Source of the DNA: a virus
Direction: 5' to 3' (one strand)
IMG/VR virus record: IMGVR_UViG_3300009433_000032
Coordinates: 1 to 29,613 of that record
DNA: 29,613 nt
The translations under genes and the position numbers were made by a program. The notes under the pieces are model-generated. The model made no database searches. It saw only the letters and a program-made list of their open reading frames with translations, and was not told where the DNA came from. Below are positions 14,092 through 20,655 of this stretch, piece after piece; positions within the stretch are counted from its first letter, which is position 1, and each line of letters begins with the position of its first letter.

Positions 14092-14118
14092 GGGACCACA
14101 CTCGCTAAAGTGTGGCCC
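14092..14118 (+). promoter_or_regulatory. Hairpin at the 5' end of the replication mRNA
   Basis: GGG(A)CCACACT pairs with AGTGTGGCCC around the loop CGCTAA: 10 bp with one bulged A. The first base lies 6 nt after the -10 box, so the transcript would begin with the stem. It could protect the mRNA 5' end. Read on the - strand the same stem is followed by TTTTCTTT, so it could also stop antisense transcription coming from the right. Confidence 0.6.
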
Positions 14119-14155
14119 GATGGGATATGATAACAACACGAATTGGAGGTTCACT

Positions 14156-14218
14156 TTGTTACACACATTTAATAGCACAACTCAAATCACGGAGCAACGC
14201 ATATGTCGCACTATATGA
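14156..14218 (+). CDS. Possible 20-codon leader ORF
   Basis: GGAGG at 14145-14149 is followed, not by the usual ATG of this leader type, but by TTG at 14156. The frame it opens has 20 codons and ends at 14216-14218, overlapping the start of the next gene at 14203. It may be a leader that couples translation to that gene. Alternatively the ribosome site is a vestige of a promoter-leader duplication. Weak evidence. Confidence 0.3.
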   Translation: MLHTFNSTTQITEQRICRTI

Positions 14219-14973
14219 CCGCTCTAGCAATGCAGCAAACTGGTTTAAAACCATCTACTAAAATAGTTCTTTATTGGATAGCAGACCATTACAATCACGA
14301 AACTGGCGCTTGTTTTCCTAGTCATAATAGACTGGCAAAGCTATGCGAGATGACGCGCCAATCTGTAATTACACATATTGGTGTTTTAAAAGATAAAGGG
14401 TTTCTTGGCGCTACAAATAGAACAAGAGATAATGGCTCAAACACAAGCTGCGAGTACCAACTTTTTCTGAAAGGTAGTGATGTAAAAAAAATAGACACCC
14501 CTAGTAAAAATATTTTACATGATGATGTAAACTTATTTAACAACCATAACCTTGGAAATAATAACCTTAGAAAAGATAACATTATAAAAGCTATCAATAA
14601 CAATCCTATCAATGCTAGCTTATCATACAGGAAATATCGTGGTTATACAGAAGATGAAATAGACATTTCATTCGGTTTTTTCTGGGAAAGTTATCCAAAG
14701 AAAACAGGCAAACAAACAGCTAAAAAAGCATTTACTAAGGCAATTAACAAAGAGTGCGGAAGCGTTATAATGTCTGGTTTATATAAATATGTTGAGCTTT
14801 GTGAAAAAGAACAAAGGCCAAAAAAATATATATTAAACCCTTCAACGTGGCTAAATGGTGGGCATTGGGATGACGAAGATGTGAGTTTTAAAGAACAAAA
14901 AGAAACCTCTGCAGAGTATTTGCACAGCCTTTTAAGTGGTGGAATTTTGGGGATTGATAACAATGGACTATGA
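14203..14973 (+). CDS. Replication-initiation-type winged HTH protein
   Basis: 256 residues. The N-terminus (about 8-90) is a winged helix of the HTH_36 type: KIVLYWIADHYNHETGACFPSHNRLAKLCEMTRQSVITHIGVLKDKGFL. An Asn-rich linker (about 108-140) leads to a C-terminal domain with FGFFWESYPKKTGKQTAKKAF and PSTWLNGGHWDDE, a pairing often seen in phage O-like replication proteins. It probably binds the origin or recruits the host helicase. GGAG lies about 8 nt before ATG 14203. No ATPase motif is seen, so a separate or host helicase would be used. The Asn/Ile linker coding region may itself be the origin, as in lambda O; this is speculation. Confidence 0.75.
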   Translation: MSHYMTALAMQQTGLKPSTKIVLYWIADHYNHETGACFPSHNRLAKLCEMTRQSVITHIGVLKDKGFLGATNRTRDNGSNTSCEYQLFLKGSDVKKIDTPSKNILHDDVNLFNNHNLGNNNLRKDNIIKAINNNPINASLSYRKYRGYTEDEIDISFGFFWESYPKKTGKQTAKKAFTKAINKECGSVIMSGLYKYVELCEKEQRPKKYILNPSTWLNGGHWDDEDVSFKEQKETSAEYLHSLLSGGILGIDNNGL

Positions 14974-15424
14974 TGGACGTAAAAGAATTATTGCAAATTG
15001 GCTTCTCGATTTCTTAAAGCGCTATGAAGCGCCAAGTCATCTTGATAAAGACGCTAGCCGTGAAGAAATGTTGCTTATGGTCGAGGATATTAACAGCGAG
15101 TGTCCAGCTGCTAATGAAGGTGGACTTAAGTGGCTTTTAGACGAAGCTGCAAAATATGTTCGTAAAAATCAAGTGAGTCGTAGATGGCCAACTATTAATA
15201 TGTTTGTAAAAGGTATTAAGGAAAACAGAGATAAAATTAAAAAAGATCTTTTAGAAACTTCAGAAGAGTTTTCTCCGCAGCTAAATATTTTTAAAATTAA
15301 TGCTCAAAGGATCAAGAAAAAAGAACCAGTTGATGAAAAATATGTTTCAGGAAAATATGCAGAGCTTTTGATAGAAAAAAACCTAATCTCCGAAACTGAT
15401 TTAGAACCATACAGGAACTCGTAA
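14963..15424 (+). CDS. Hypothetical replication-region protein
   Basis: 153 residues from ATG 14963, overlapping the previous gene by 11 nt; an in-frame upstream ATG at 14936 would add nine residues encoded inside that gene. Mostly helical, with RIIANWLLDFLKRYEAPSHL near the N-terminus, WPTINMFVKGIKENR in the middle and a charged Lys/Glu-rich end. The organisation (helical domain with a W-P-T-x-x-x-F motif) recalls small phage helicase-loader partners, but I cannot assign a family. Position directly after the initiator supports a replication role. Confidence 0.62.
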   Translation: MDYDGRKRIIANWLLDFLKRYEAPSHLDKDASREEMLLMVEDINSECPAANEGGLKWLLDEAAKYVRKNQVSRRWPTINMFVKGIKENRDKIKKDLLETSEEFSPQLNIFKINAQRIKKKEPVDEKYVSGKYAELLIEKNLISETDLEPYRNS

Positions 15425-15425
15425 A

Positions 15426-16091
15426 ATGTCAAACAAAGAAAAAAAATGGCCAGCAACTCAAATAACTATGAAAGATACAAGTAAACTTATTCCTTATGCT
15501 CGTAACAGCAGAGTGCATAGCGAAGAACAAGTTGCTCAGATTGCTGCAAGTATACAGGAATGGGGATTTACAGTTCCAATACTTGTTGACGAAGACAATA
15601 CCTTGATTGCAGGTCATGGTCGCTTAATGGCAGCGCAAAAACTTGAGCTTAAAAAAGTACCTACCATGTTAGCGACAGGATGGTCAGATGCACAAAAGCG
15701 CGCATACGTTATTGCTGATAATAAGCTGACAGAAAACTCATCTTGGGACGAAGAATTACTAAAGGTAGAAATTAAACAGCTTGAGCTTGACCAATTTGAC
15801 ATATTAAAAATTGGTTTTGGTGCGGATGAGTTAGCAGATTTATTTTTAGATAAAGACTTTGGCGAAACAAACGCATTTGACGAATGGCAAGACATGCCAG
15901 AATATGAAAACGAAAACATAAATTATTTTCGTACCATAAAAGTACATTTCGACAATCAAGAGGACGTAGACGAATTTGCTGAAAAGACAGGTTTAAAGCT
16001 CACAGAAAGTACAAAATTCATTCGTTACCCTGAAAATATAAAAGAAGACCTTAATGCTTACCGAGTAAACGGTACGGACGATGCAGCCTAA
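15426..16091 (+). CDS. ParB N-terminal-like protein
   Basis: 221 residues. The ParB/sulfiredoxin-like domain is clear: LIPYARNSRVHSEEQVAQIA (about 20-39), IQEWGFTVPILVDEDNTLIAGHGRLMAAQKL (about 43-73, with the GHGR nucleotide-binding motif) and KVPTML. It lacks the long HTH linker of segregation ParB proteins. The C-terminal 70 residues (YFRTIKVHFDNQEDVDEFAEKTG…) form a small extra domain also seen attached to phage ParB-like proteins. These are known in phages next to DNA-modification genes, where they may act as CTP/ATP-dependent DNA-binding or nuclease-like factors. Ends 11 nt inside the glycosyltransferase gene. Confidence 0.85.
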   Translation: MSNKEKKWPATQITMKDTSKLIPYARNSRVHSEEQVAQIAASIQEWGFTVPILVDEDNTLIAGHGRLMAAQKLELKKVPTMLATGWSDAQKRAYVIADNKLTENSSWDEELLKVEIKQLELDQFDILKIGFGADELADLFLDKDFGETNAFDEWQDMPEYENENINYFRTIKVHFDNQEDVDEFAEKTGLKLTESTKFIRYPENIKEDLNAYRVNGTDDAA

Positions 16092-16995
16092 TTTTTCACT
16101 TTATATCCCAAGCAAAGGTCGCCATGAGTATATGATGACTTCGAAAGCTTTAACTTTGATGAAAGTACCGCATTTCATTGTAGTCGAGCCGCAAGAAGTA
16201 GATTTATACAACAAAGCAGTAAAGCATTGGGATCTATCAACAACTATACTTAAGCTTGATATGTCTTTTAAAGAAAAATACGAGCTTTGTGATGATCTTG
16301 GTATGGAAAAATCTACTGGCCCCGGTCCAGCGCGAAATTTTGCTTGGGAACATTCAAAGCAAAATGGTGAAAACTGGCATTGGGTTATGGATGACAATAT
16401 CCGCTATTTTCACAGATTTAATAAAAATTTACAGATTAAGGTAACTGATGGTACGTGTTTTCGTGTAATGGAAGATTTTGTACAAAGATACACAAATATC
16501 GGTATGGCTGGGCCAAATTACATGATGTTTGCGCCGCGCAAAAAACGATTGCCACCTTTTGTGCTTAATACACGAATTTATAGCTGCAATTTGATCCGAA
16601 ATGAGCTTAAATACAGGTGGCGTGGCCGTTACAATGAGGACACAATTTTATCGCTCGACATACTGAAAGCAGGTTGGTGTACCACGCAGTTCAATGCATT
16701 TCTGCAAGAGAAAACCAATACGCAAGTTATGAAAGGTGGTAACACCGATGAGTTCTACCATGCAGAGGGAAAGGTACAAGACGGTGAAAGATATGCCGAC
16801 ACTGGAACGCTAGAAAAGTCCAAGATGCAGGTTCGCGTGCATCCTGATTGTTCTAGGCTGGTAAAAAAATATGGACGGTGGCATCATCACGTTGACTATA
16901 ATCGCTTCAAGAAACAAAAACTAATTAGAAGACCAGACATTGATTTCAACGGGACGGTGCAAGACTACGGCATGAAAATGGTCAAAGTAAAATGA
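16081..16995 (+). CDS. TET-associated-type glycosyltransferase
   Basis: 304 residues. The segment GPGPARNFAWEHSKQNG (about 80-96) followed by WHWVMDDNIRYF (about 99-110, with the DDN at 104-106 as the likely metal/nucleotide-sugar site) matches the TET/JBP-associated glycosyltransferase family. Further blocks are GMAGPNYMMFAP (near 142-153), NEDTILSLDILKAGW and MKGGNTDEFY. Members are thought to glycosylate oxidised or hydroxylated pyrimidines in phage DNA. No TET dioxygenase or DNA methylase is in this window, so the base it acts on is unknown. It sits between a ParB-like gene and a cytidylyltransferase, with overlaps on both sides. Confidence 0.78.
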   Translation: MQPNFSLYIPSKGRHEYMMTSKALTLMKVPHFIVVEPQEVDLYNKAVKHWDLSTTILKLDMSFKEKYELCDDLGMEKSTGPGPARNFAWEHSKQNGENWHWVMDDNIRYFHRFNKNLQIKVTDGTCFRVMEDFVQRYTNIGMAGPNYMMFAPRKKRLPPFVLNTRIYSCNLIRNELKYRWRGRYNEDTILSLDILKAGWCTTQFNAFLQEKTNTQVMKGGNTDEFYHAEGKVQDGERYADTGTLEKSKMQVRVHPDCSRLVKKYGRWHHHVDYNRFKKQKLIRRPDIDFNGTVQDYGMKMVKVK

Positions 16996-17429
16996 AAACA
17001 GGGTTCACAGCTTCTACGTTTGATCTATTACACGCAGGTCATATTGTGATGCTGCACGAAGCAAAAACTATTTGTGACCATCTTATCGTAGGACTTCATG
17101 TAGACCCATCTACAGAACGCCAATATAAAAATACACCAATACAGACATTGGTGGAGCGATACGCACAGCTCGCGGCAGTAGAGTACGTTGATAAAATAAT
17201 ACCATACGAAACAGAAAACGATCTGCTAGATATTCTAAAAATGTATCCGATTGATGTAAGGGTGATTGGCGAGGAATACCGTGACAAAGATTTCACAGGC
17301 AAAAACCTAGATATGCAAATCCACTATAACAAAAGAAGGCACGATTTTAGTTCGAGCCTCCTTCGTGAGCGAGTAGCGTATGCAGAAAGCATCAAGAAGC
17401 AATCAAACATTACAGATATGAGCGGCTGA
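16992..17429 (+). CDS. Cytidylyltransferase-family nucleotidyltransferase (TagD-like)
   Basis: 145 residues, about the usual length. It has HAGH at 14-17 (the HxGH motif), a Rossmann-type strand DHLIVGLHVDPS (about 29-40), and FSSSLLRERV at 119-128, equivalent to the conserved ISTTxLRxRI motif. This pattern is shared by glycerol-3-phosphate cytidylyltransferases and related enzymes that make CDP- or ADP-activated donors. Start overlaps the glycosyltransferase stop (ATGA). A logical role is to supply the activated substrate for that enzyme, but the substrate is not evident. The 3' end overlaps the antisense 68-aa gene by 27 nt. Confidence 0.85.
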   Translation: MKTGFTASTFDLLHAGHIVMLHEAKTICDHLIVGLHVDPSTERQYKNTPIQTLVERYAQLAAVEYVDKIIPYETENDLLDILKMYPIDVRVIGEEYRDKDFTGKNLDMQIHYNKRRHDFSSSLLRERVAYAESIKKQSNITDMSG

Positions 17430-17609
17430 TCCAAGTTCGTTTACAGCATAAATCATGGTGCGTTTATCAGAATGAGTAGAGCCATATTCTTTAGCTTCGC
17501 TGAATGTATTGCATTCTGTGCGAATTCTATTTGCGCCTTTGCCGCGTACAGCTACAAAGTGAGTTGCTTCGTTAAAGATTTTTTCTTCGTATCCAGTAGT
17601 AAATTGCAT
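17403..17609 (-). CDS. 68-aa protein on the antisense strand
   Basis: ATG 17609 has TGGAGGCTACC directly upstream and a full promoter of the shared early type at 17676-17635. Product: YEEKIFNEATHFVAVRGKGANRIR, then a helix and KRTMIYAVNELGSAAHI, a small alpha/beta domain. It ends within the 3' end of the + strand cytidylyltransferase gene. No domain recognised. With its own promoter and ribosome site it is very likely real. Because no terminator follows, its transcript would run antisense into the modification operon. Confidence 0.7.
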   Translation of the reverse strand: MQFTTGYEEKIFNEATHFVAVRGKGANRIRTECNTFSEAKEYGSTHSDKRTMIYAVNELGSAAHICNV

Positions 17610-17634
17610 GGTAGCCTCCAGTTTCTATATTTAC

Positions 17635-17676
17635 AGAGTAACGATACTACTCATATTGTCAACAAATCATTTACAA
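17635..17676 (-). promoter_or_regulatory. Early promoter for the 68-aa gene
   Basis: On the - strand TTGACA (17662-17657), 16-nt spacer, TACTCT (17640-17635). Upstream block TTGTAAATGATTTGTTGAC at 17676-17658 is the best copy of the shared element and differs from the 14050-14032 copy at only two positions. Confidence 0.72.
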
Positions 17677-17688
17677 ATAAAAGCACTA

Positions 17689-17716
17689 TTGGAACATTCA
17701 GAATTTATGGTATAAA
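17689..17716 (+). promoter_or_regulatory. Candidate late-type promoter for terminase
   Basis: TTGGAA (17689-17694), 16-nt spacer, TATAAA (17711-17716). The -10 is preceded by TTATGG; a similar ATGTGGTATAAA occurs before the virion gene at 29296. It lacks the TTGTAAATnATTTG block of the early promoters. Confidence 0.5.
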
Positions 17717-17748
17717 CAAGATGCTTACACAACATATAGGGATATGTA

Positions 17749-18153
17749 ATGGCAGACACACAAGACGATCAGTCAGAAGGCAAAAAACGTGGGCCAAAGG
17801 GACCATCTAAAGGTTTGAGTGAAAACGATTTTAACCGTTTACTTAACATGGTTAGAATACAATGCACTCAGACAGAAATATGCAGCATTTTAGGTATGTC
17901 TGACACCACACTTAAGCGCAGATTAAAAGAAAGAGGATACGAGAATTTTGTAGACCTCTATAAAAGGCATAACGATGAAGGCAGAATGTCTTTGAGGCGG
18001 ATGCAATGGCAAGCAGCAGAGAATGGTAATCCAACAATGCTTGTTTGGCTTGGAAAGCAATATCTTGGTCAAAAAGATAAGCAAGAACAAACTATTTCTG
18101 GTGAACACGTACATGCTTATAAGTGGATAACTGATGACAGTTCGGACAATTAA
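17749..18153 (+). CDS. terS: Terminase small subunit
   Basis: 134 residues directly before the large subunit and overlapping it by 20 nt. A basic N-terminal tail (KKRGPKGPSKG) precedes a helix-turn-helix (TQTEICSILGMSDTTLKRRLKERG, about 40-63), followed by NGNPTMLVWLGKQYLGQKDK (about 91-110), the typical C-terminal pattern of small terminase subunits. It recognises phage DNA ends or pac sites and delivers them to the large subunit. Upstream lies a promoter-like pair. AGGGA is 8 nt before the ATG. Confidence 0.85.
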   Translation: MADTQDDQSEGKKRGPKGPSKGLSENDFNRLLNMVRIQCTQTEICSILGMSDTTLKRRLKERGYENFVDLYKRHNDEGRMSLRRMQWQAAENGNPTMLVWLGKQYLGQKDKQEQTISGEHVHAYKWITDDSSDN

Positions 18154-19393
18154 TTATCGCCCAAGAAAGTTAATCAAAGCTTTTCACAATAGAACTGAAA
18201 GGTTCGCTGTAATTATTGCTCATCGGCGCTTTGGAAAAACGGTTGCAGCAATTAATGACTTAATCAAAGACGCTCTTACTATTCCATTGCCAAATGTACG
18301 TGTCGCATACATAGCTCCTTACTATAGCCAAGCCAAAGCCATTGCTTGGGATTACCTTCGTGAATATACGCAAGACGTTGAGGGCGTAACTTACAATACT
18401 TCAGAGTTGCGTGTAGATTTTCCCAATGGCGCGCGCATTAGATTGTTTGGTGCAGATAACGCAGACACCCTTCGTGGGCTTTACTTCGATCATGTTGTGC
18501 TTGATGAGCCTGCAGACTTTCCAGCTAGAGCTTGGCCAACCGTTATTCGTCCAGCGCTTGCAGATCGTAAAGGTAAAGCTACATTTATTGGTACGCCGAA
18601 AGGCAAAAATCAGTTTTATGATACTTACATTCAAGGCAAAAATAATCCCAATTGGTTTACTGCAATGTTTAAGTCGTCTGAAACAGGACTTCTTGATCCA
18701 GACGAGCTTGAAGAAGCTAAAAAGGCTATGGGTGAAGACAGATTTGAGCAAGAATTTGAGTGTAGCTTTGAAGCTGCAATTCAAGGCGCTTATTATGCGA
18801 AAGAAATAAAAAATTGTTCGTCTGAAAAAAGAATTTGTGGCGTGCCTTATGATCCATCAGTTGGAGTTGTTACGGCATGGGATCTCGGTTATTCCGACAG
18901 CACAGCAATTTGGTTTGCTCAATATGTTGGTCAAGAAATTCATTTAATTGATTATTACGAAAATAGTGGGGTTGGTTTGGAAAAATACGCAAAAGTATTA
19001 TCTGAAAAAGGTTACCACTACGAAGAGCATATTTTACCGCATGATGTACGCGTTAAAGAGCTAGGAACAGGAAAAAGTCGTCTTGAAACATTAGATGCTT
19101 TAGGAGTACGAAACATTAAAATTGCACCAATGCTTGGAGTTGATGACGGCATTCAAGCAGCAAGGTCTATGCTTAATCGGTGTTGGTTCGATCAAGAAAA
19201 ATGTGAGCGTGGTGTTGAAGCTTTACTTCAATATCGCAGAGAATTTGACGAAAGACTTAAAACTTGGCGCGGCAGACCTTTGCATGATTGGACTTCTCAC
19301 GGGGCAGATGCGTTTAGATATTTGGCTGTTGGTCGTAAAGAGCAAACCGATTGGGGCGCACCAATCAAGCGCGGATTGCGTGGGATAGCATAA
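18134..19393 (+). CDS. terL: Terminase large subunit
   Basis: 419 residues. The ATPase domain shows a Walker A AHRRFGKT at 29-36 and a Walker B HVVLDEPADF with Asp124/Glu125. The nuclease domain has VTAWDLGYSD with Asp250, HDVRVKELGTGKSRLETL (about 302-319), and the closing HGADAFRYLAV with Asp392, the usual RNase H-like acidic triad. The length is normal for this family. It powers DNA packaging through the portal and cuts the concatemer. Its distance from the portal gene, about 15 kb to the left in this window, reflects a circularly permuted opening. Confidence 0.93.
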   Translation: MTVRTINYRPRKLIKAFHNRTERFAVIIAHRRFGKTVAAINDLIKDALTIPLPNVRVAYIAPYYSQAKAIAWDYLREYTQDVEGVTYNTSELRVDFPNGARIRLFGADNADTLRGLYFDHVVLDEPADFPARAWPTVIRPALADRKGKATFIGTPKGKNQFYDTYIQGKNNPNWFTAMFKSSETGLLDPDELEEAKKAMGEDRFEQEFECSFEAAIQGAYYAKEIKNCSSEKRICGVPYDPSVGVVTAWDLGYSDSTAIWFAQYVGQEIHLIDYYENSGVGLEKYAKVLSEKGYHYEEHILPHDVRVKELGTGKSRLETLDALGVRNIKIAPMLGVDDGIQAARSMLNRCWFDQEKCERGVEALLQYRREFDERLKTWRGRPLHDWTSHGADAFRYLAVGRKEQTDWGAPIKRGLRGIA

Positions 19394-19420
19394 TGTGATA
19401 TTATGTGATTATAATTCACA
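19393..19420 (+). promoter_or_regulatory. Operator-like repeats with a -10 box
   Basis: ATGTGAT occurs at 19393-19399 and 19403-19409, exactly 10 bp apart. A TGTGA half-site (19404-19408) faces TCACA (19416-19420) across TATAAT (19410-19415). There is no -35 box at the right distance. The layout suits a factor-dependent promoter for the small genes at 19430 onward. Confidence 0.35.
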
Positions 19421-19429
19421 AGGTGCATC

Positions 19430-19579
19430 ATGGCAAAAATGACTAAAGCACAAATTGCAAGAGCTAAGGCTATGTCTAAGCGCCGGGGTTCTGCATATCC
19501 CAATGCATGGTCAAATTTAAAAGTCATTAAGACGGATGCAAAGAAATCCAAGAAAAAACCAGCAAAGAGGAAAGCATAA
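19430..19579 (+). CDS. 49-aa basic protein
   Basis: Very Lys/Arg/Ala-rich. The middle SKRRGSAYPNAWSNLKVI matches a recurrent small phage motif with RGxxYPNxWxN, and the tail is KKSKKKPAKRKA. A short AAGG site lies upstream. The strongly basic tail suggests nucleic-acid binding, perhaps DNA condensation or packaging. First of four tiny genes between terL and the adaptor; its stop overlaps the next start. Confidence 0.6.
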   Translation: MAKMTKAQIARAKAMSKRRGSAYPNAWSNLKVIKTDAKKSKKKPAKRKA

Positions 19580-19632
19580 TGCGCTATGGCAAAAAGGGCA
19601 TGGGTAAGAAAAAAGGCGGGAAAAAGAAATGA
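19579..19632 (+). CDS. 17-codon Lys/Gly-rich micropeptide
   Basis: The ATG overlaps the preceding TAA and the TGA overlaps the following ATG. The product is MRYGKKGMGKKKGGKKK, in which 9 of 17 residues are Lys and 5 are Gly. Such a composition and tight coupling on both sides argue for translation, but it is too short to prove from sequence alone. Confidence 0.45.
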   Translation: MRYGKKGMGKKKGGKKK

Positions 19633-19733
19633 AGACTGGTAAGTATTCTTCCGCAGCATCTTTCAAGCCATGCAAAGGCTGTCCAACACCCGGTAAATGC
19701 GCAATGGCTGGAAAATGCCTTGCAAAGGGTTAA
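19629..19733 (+). CDS. 34-aa Cys-rich micropeptide
   Basis: Coupled to the previous ORF (ATGA). The sequence has four Cys in the order C-x2-C-x6-C-x6-C within FKPCKGCPTPGKCAMAGKC, surrounded by Lys and Gly. This fits a zinc-binding knuckle. Short ORFs with this PCKGCP pattern have been seen by me in marine phages, but I know no function. Confidence 0.55.
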   Translation: MKTGKYSSAASFKPCKGCPTPGKCAMAGKCLAKG

Positions 19734-19749
19734 AGGTTAAATTTTTCCT

Positions 19750-20022
19750 ATGCGTACAAAAGCTGAAAAGATAGCGGCTGCAAAAAAGCGGCACGGGTTT
19801 ACGGCAGTCAATAAACCGCGCCGTGGTGGTCCTAAGAAGTTTGAAGTATTGGCGGTTGAGGGAAATGAAGTTAAAAAGGTTAACTTTGGCGATCCCAATA
19901 TGTCCATTAAGAAAAGTACCCCAAGTAGAAAAGCATCGTATTGTGCGCGTTCTGGTGGTATAAAGGGCAAGAATAGTAAATTGTCGGCTAACTATTGGTC
20001 GCGTAAAGCATGGGACTGTTAG
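19750..20022 (+). CDS. DUF6321-like basic protein
   Basis: 90 residues. VNKPRRGGPKKFEVLAVEGNEVKKVNFGDPNM (about 20-51) followed by SYCARSGGIKGKNSKLSANYWSRKAW (about 63-88) matches the DUF6321 phage family, with its RARxxx-GK-SAxYWxxKxW ending. It is strongly basic. Its stop is immediately followed by the adaptor ATG. A role in head or DNA packaging is suggested by position only. Confidence 0.7.
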   Translation: MRTKAEKIAAAKKRHGFTAVNKPRRGGPKKFEVLAVEGNEVKKVNFGDPNMSIKKSTPSRKASYCARSGGIKGKNSKLSANYWSRKAWDC

Positions 20023-20646
20023 ATGGCACTTTCAACTTATTCAGAGCTTAAAACCTCAATTTCTAGCTGGTTAAACCGTGAAGACACAGACACCATTGCC
20101 AAAATACCAGATTTCATTGCGCTGGCAGAAACTGATATTAACCGCAAAGTGCGCCATTGGCGAATGGAGCAGCGATCTACAGCGACACTTGATGCTAGAT
20201 ATACACAGCTTCCTCCCGGTTTTATTGAGGCGGTTCGCTTCCATTTAGATGTTGATGAAAGACCAATAGAGTTACTTACGCCTTTAGCATTGCAGCAACG
20301 CCGTTTGAGCAACTCCGACACTCAGGGAAGGCCGCAATTTTATGCTATCATTGCTGGTCAAATAGAAATTTGGCCTACACCAGACGGCGATTATACTGGC
20401 GAGCTTTATTATTATTCTAAAACGGCTCCTCTGAGTGATGTTACTACGACAAACTGGATTTTAGAACATTTCCCAGACGCATACCTTTATGGCTCACTAA
20501 TGCACTCTGCACCTTACTTGGTTGATGATGCAAGAACCACAATATGGGCATCGTTGTATCAAACCGCTATTGATGGTATAAATGCAAACAATGAAAAAGC
20601 TAAATATGGCGGCTCAGGTTTGCGGATGCAAGTAAACACCTACTAG
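20023..20646 (+). CDS. Head-tail adaptor (gp4-like)
   Basis: 207 residues. SELKTSISSWLNREDTDTIAKIPDFIALAETDINRKVRHWRME (about 5-47) is the typical opening of the phage adaptor family that docks under the portal. Then come ARYTQLPPGFIEAVRFHLD (about 54-72), GELYYYSKTAPLSD (about 126-139) and a C-terminal YLYGSLMHSAPYLVDD block with helices. Length and pattern fit the podoviral gp4/adaptor group. It starts the tail module. Confidence 0.85.
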   Translation: MALSTYSELKTSISSWLNREDTDTIAKIPDFIALAETDINRKVRHWRMEQRSTATLDARYTQLPPGFIEAVRFHLDVDERPIELLTPLALQQRRLSNSDTQGRPQFYAIIAGQIEIWPTPDGDYTGELYYYSKTAPLSDVTTTNWILEHFPDAYLYGSLMHSAPYLVDDARTTIWASLYQTAIDGINANNEKAKYGGSGLRMQVNTY

Positions 20647-20655
20647 GAGAATAAG

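Noticed and set aside
19404-19420. TGTGA…TCACA palindrome considered as a CRP site
   Set aside because: Spacing is 7 rather than 6 bp, it overlaps a -10 box, and the phage context makes host CRP control speculative. Kept only as an unspecified operator-like site.
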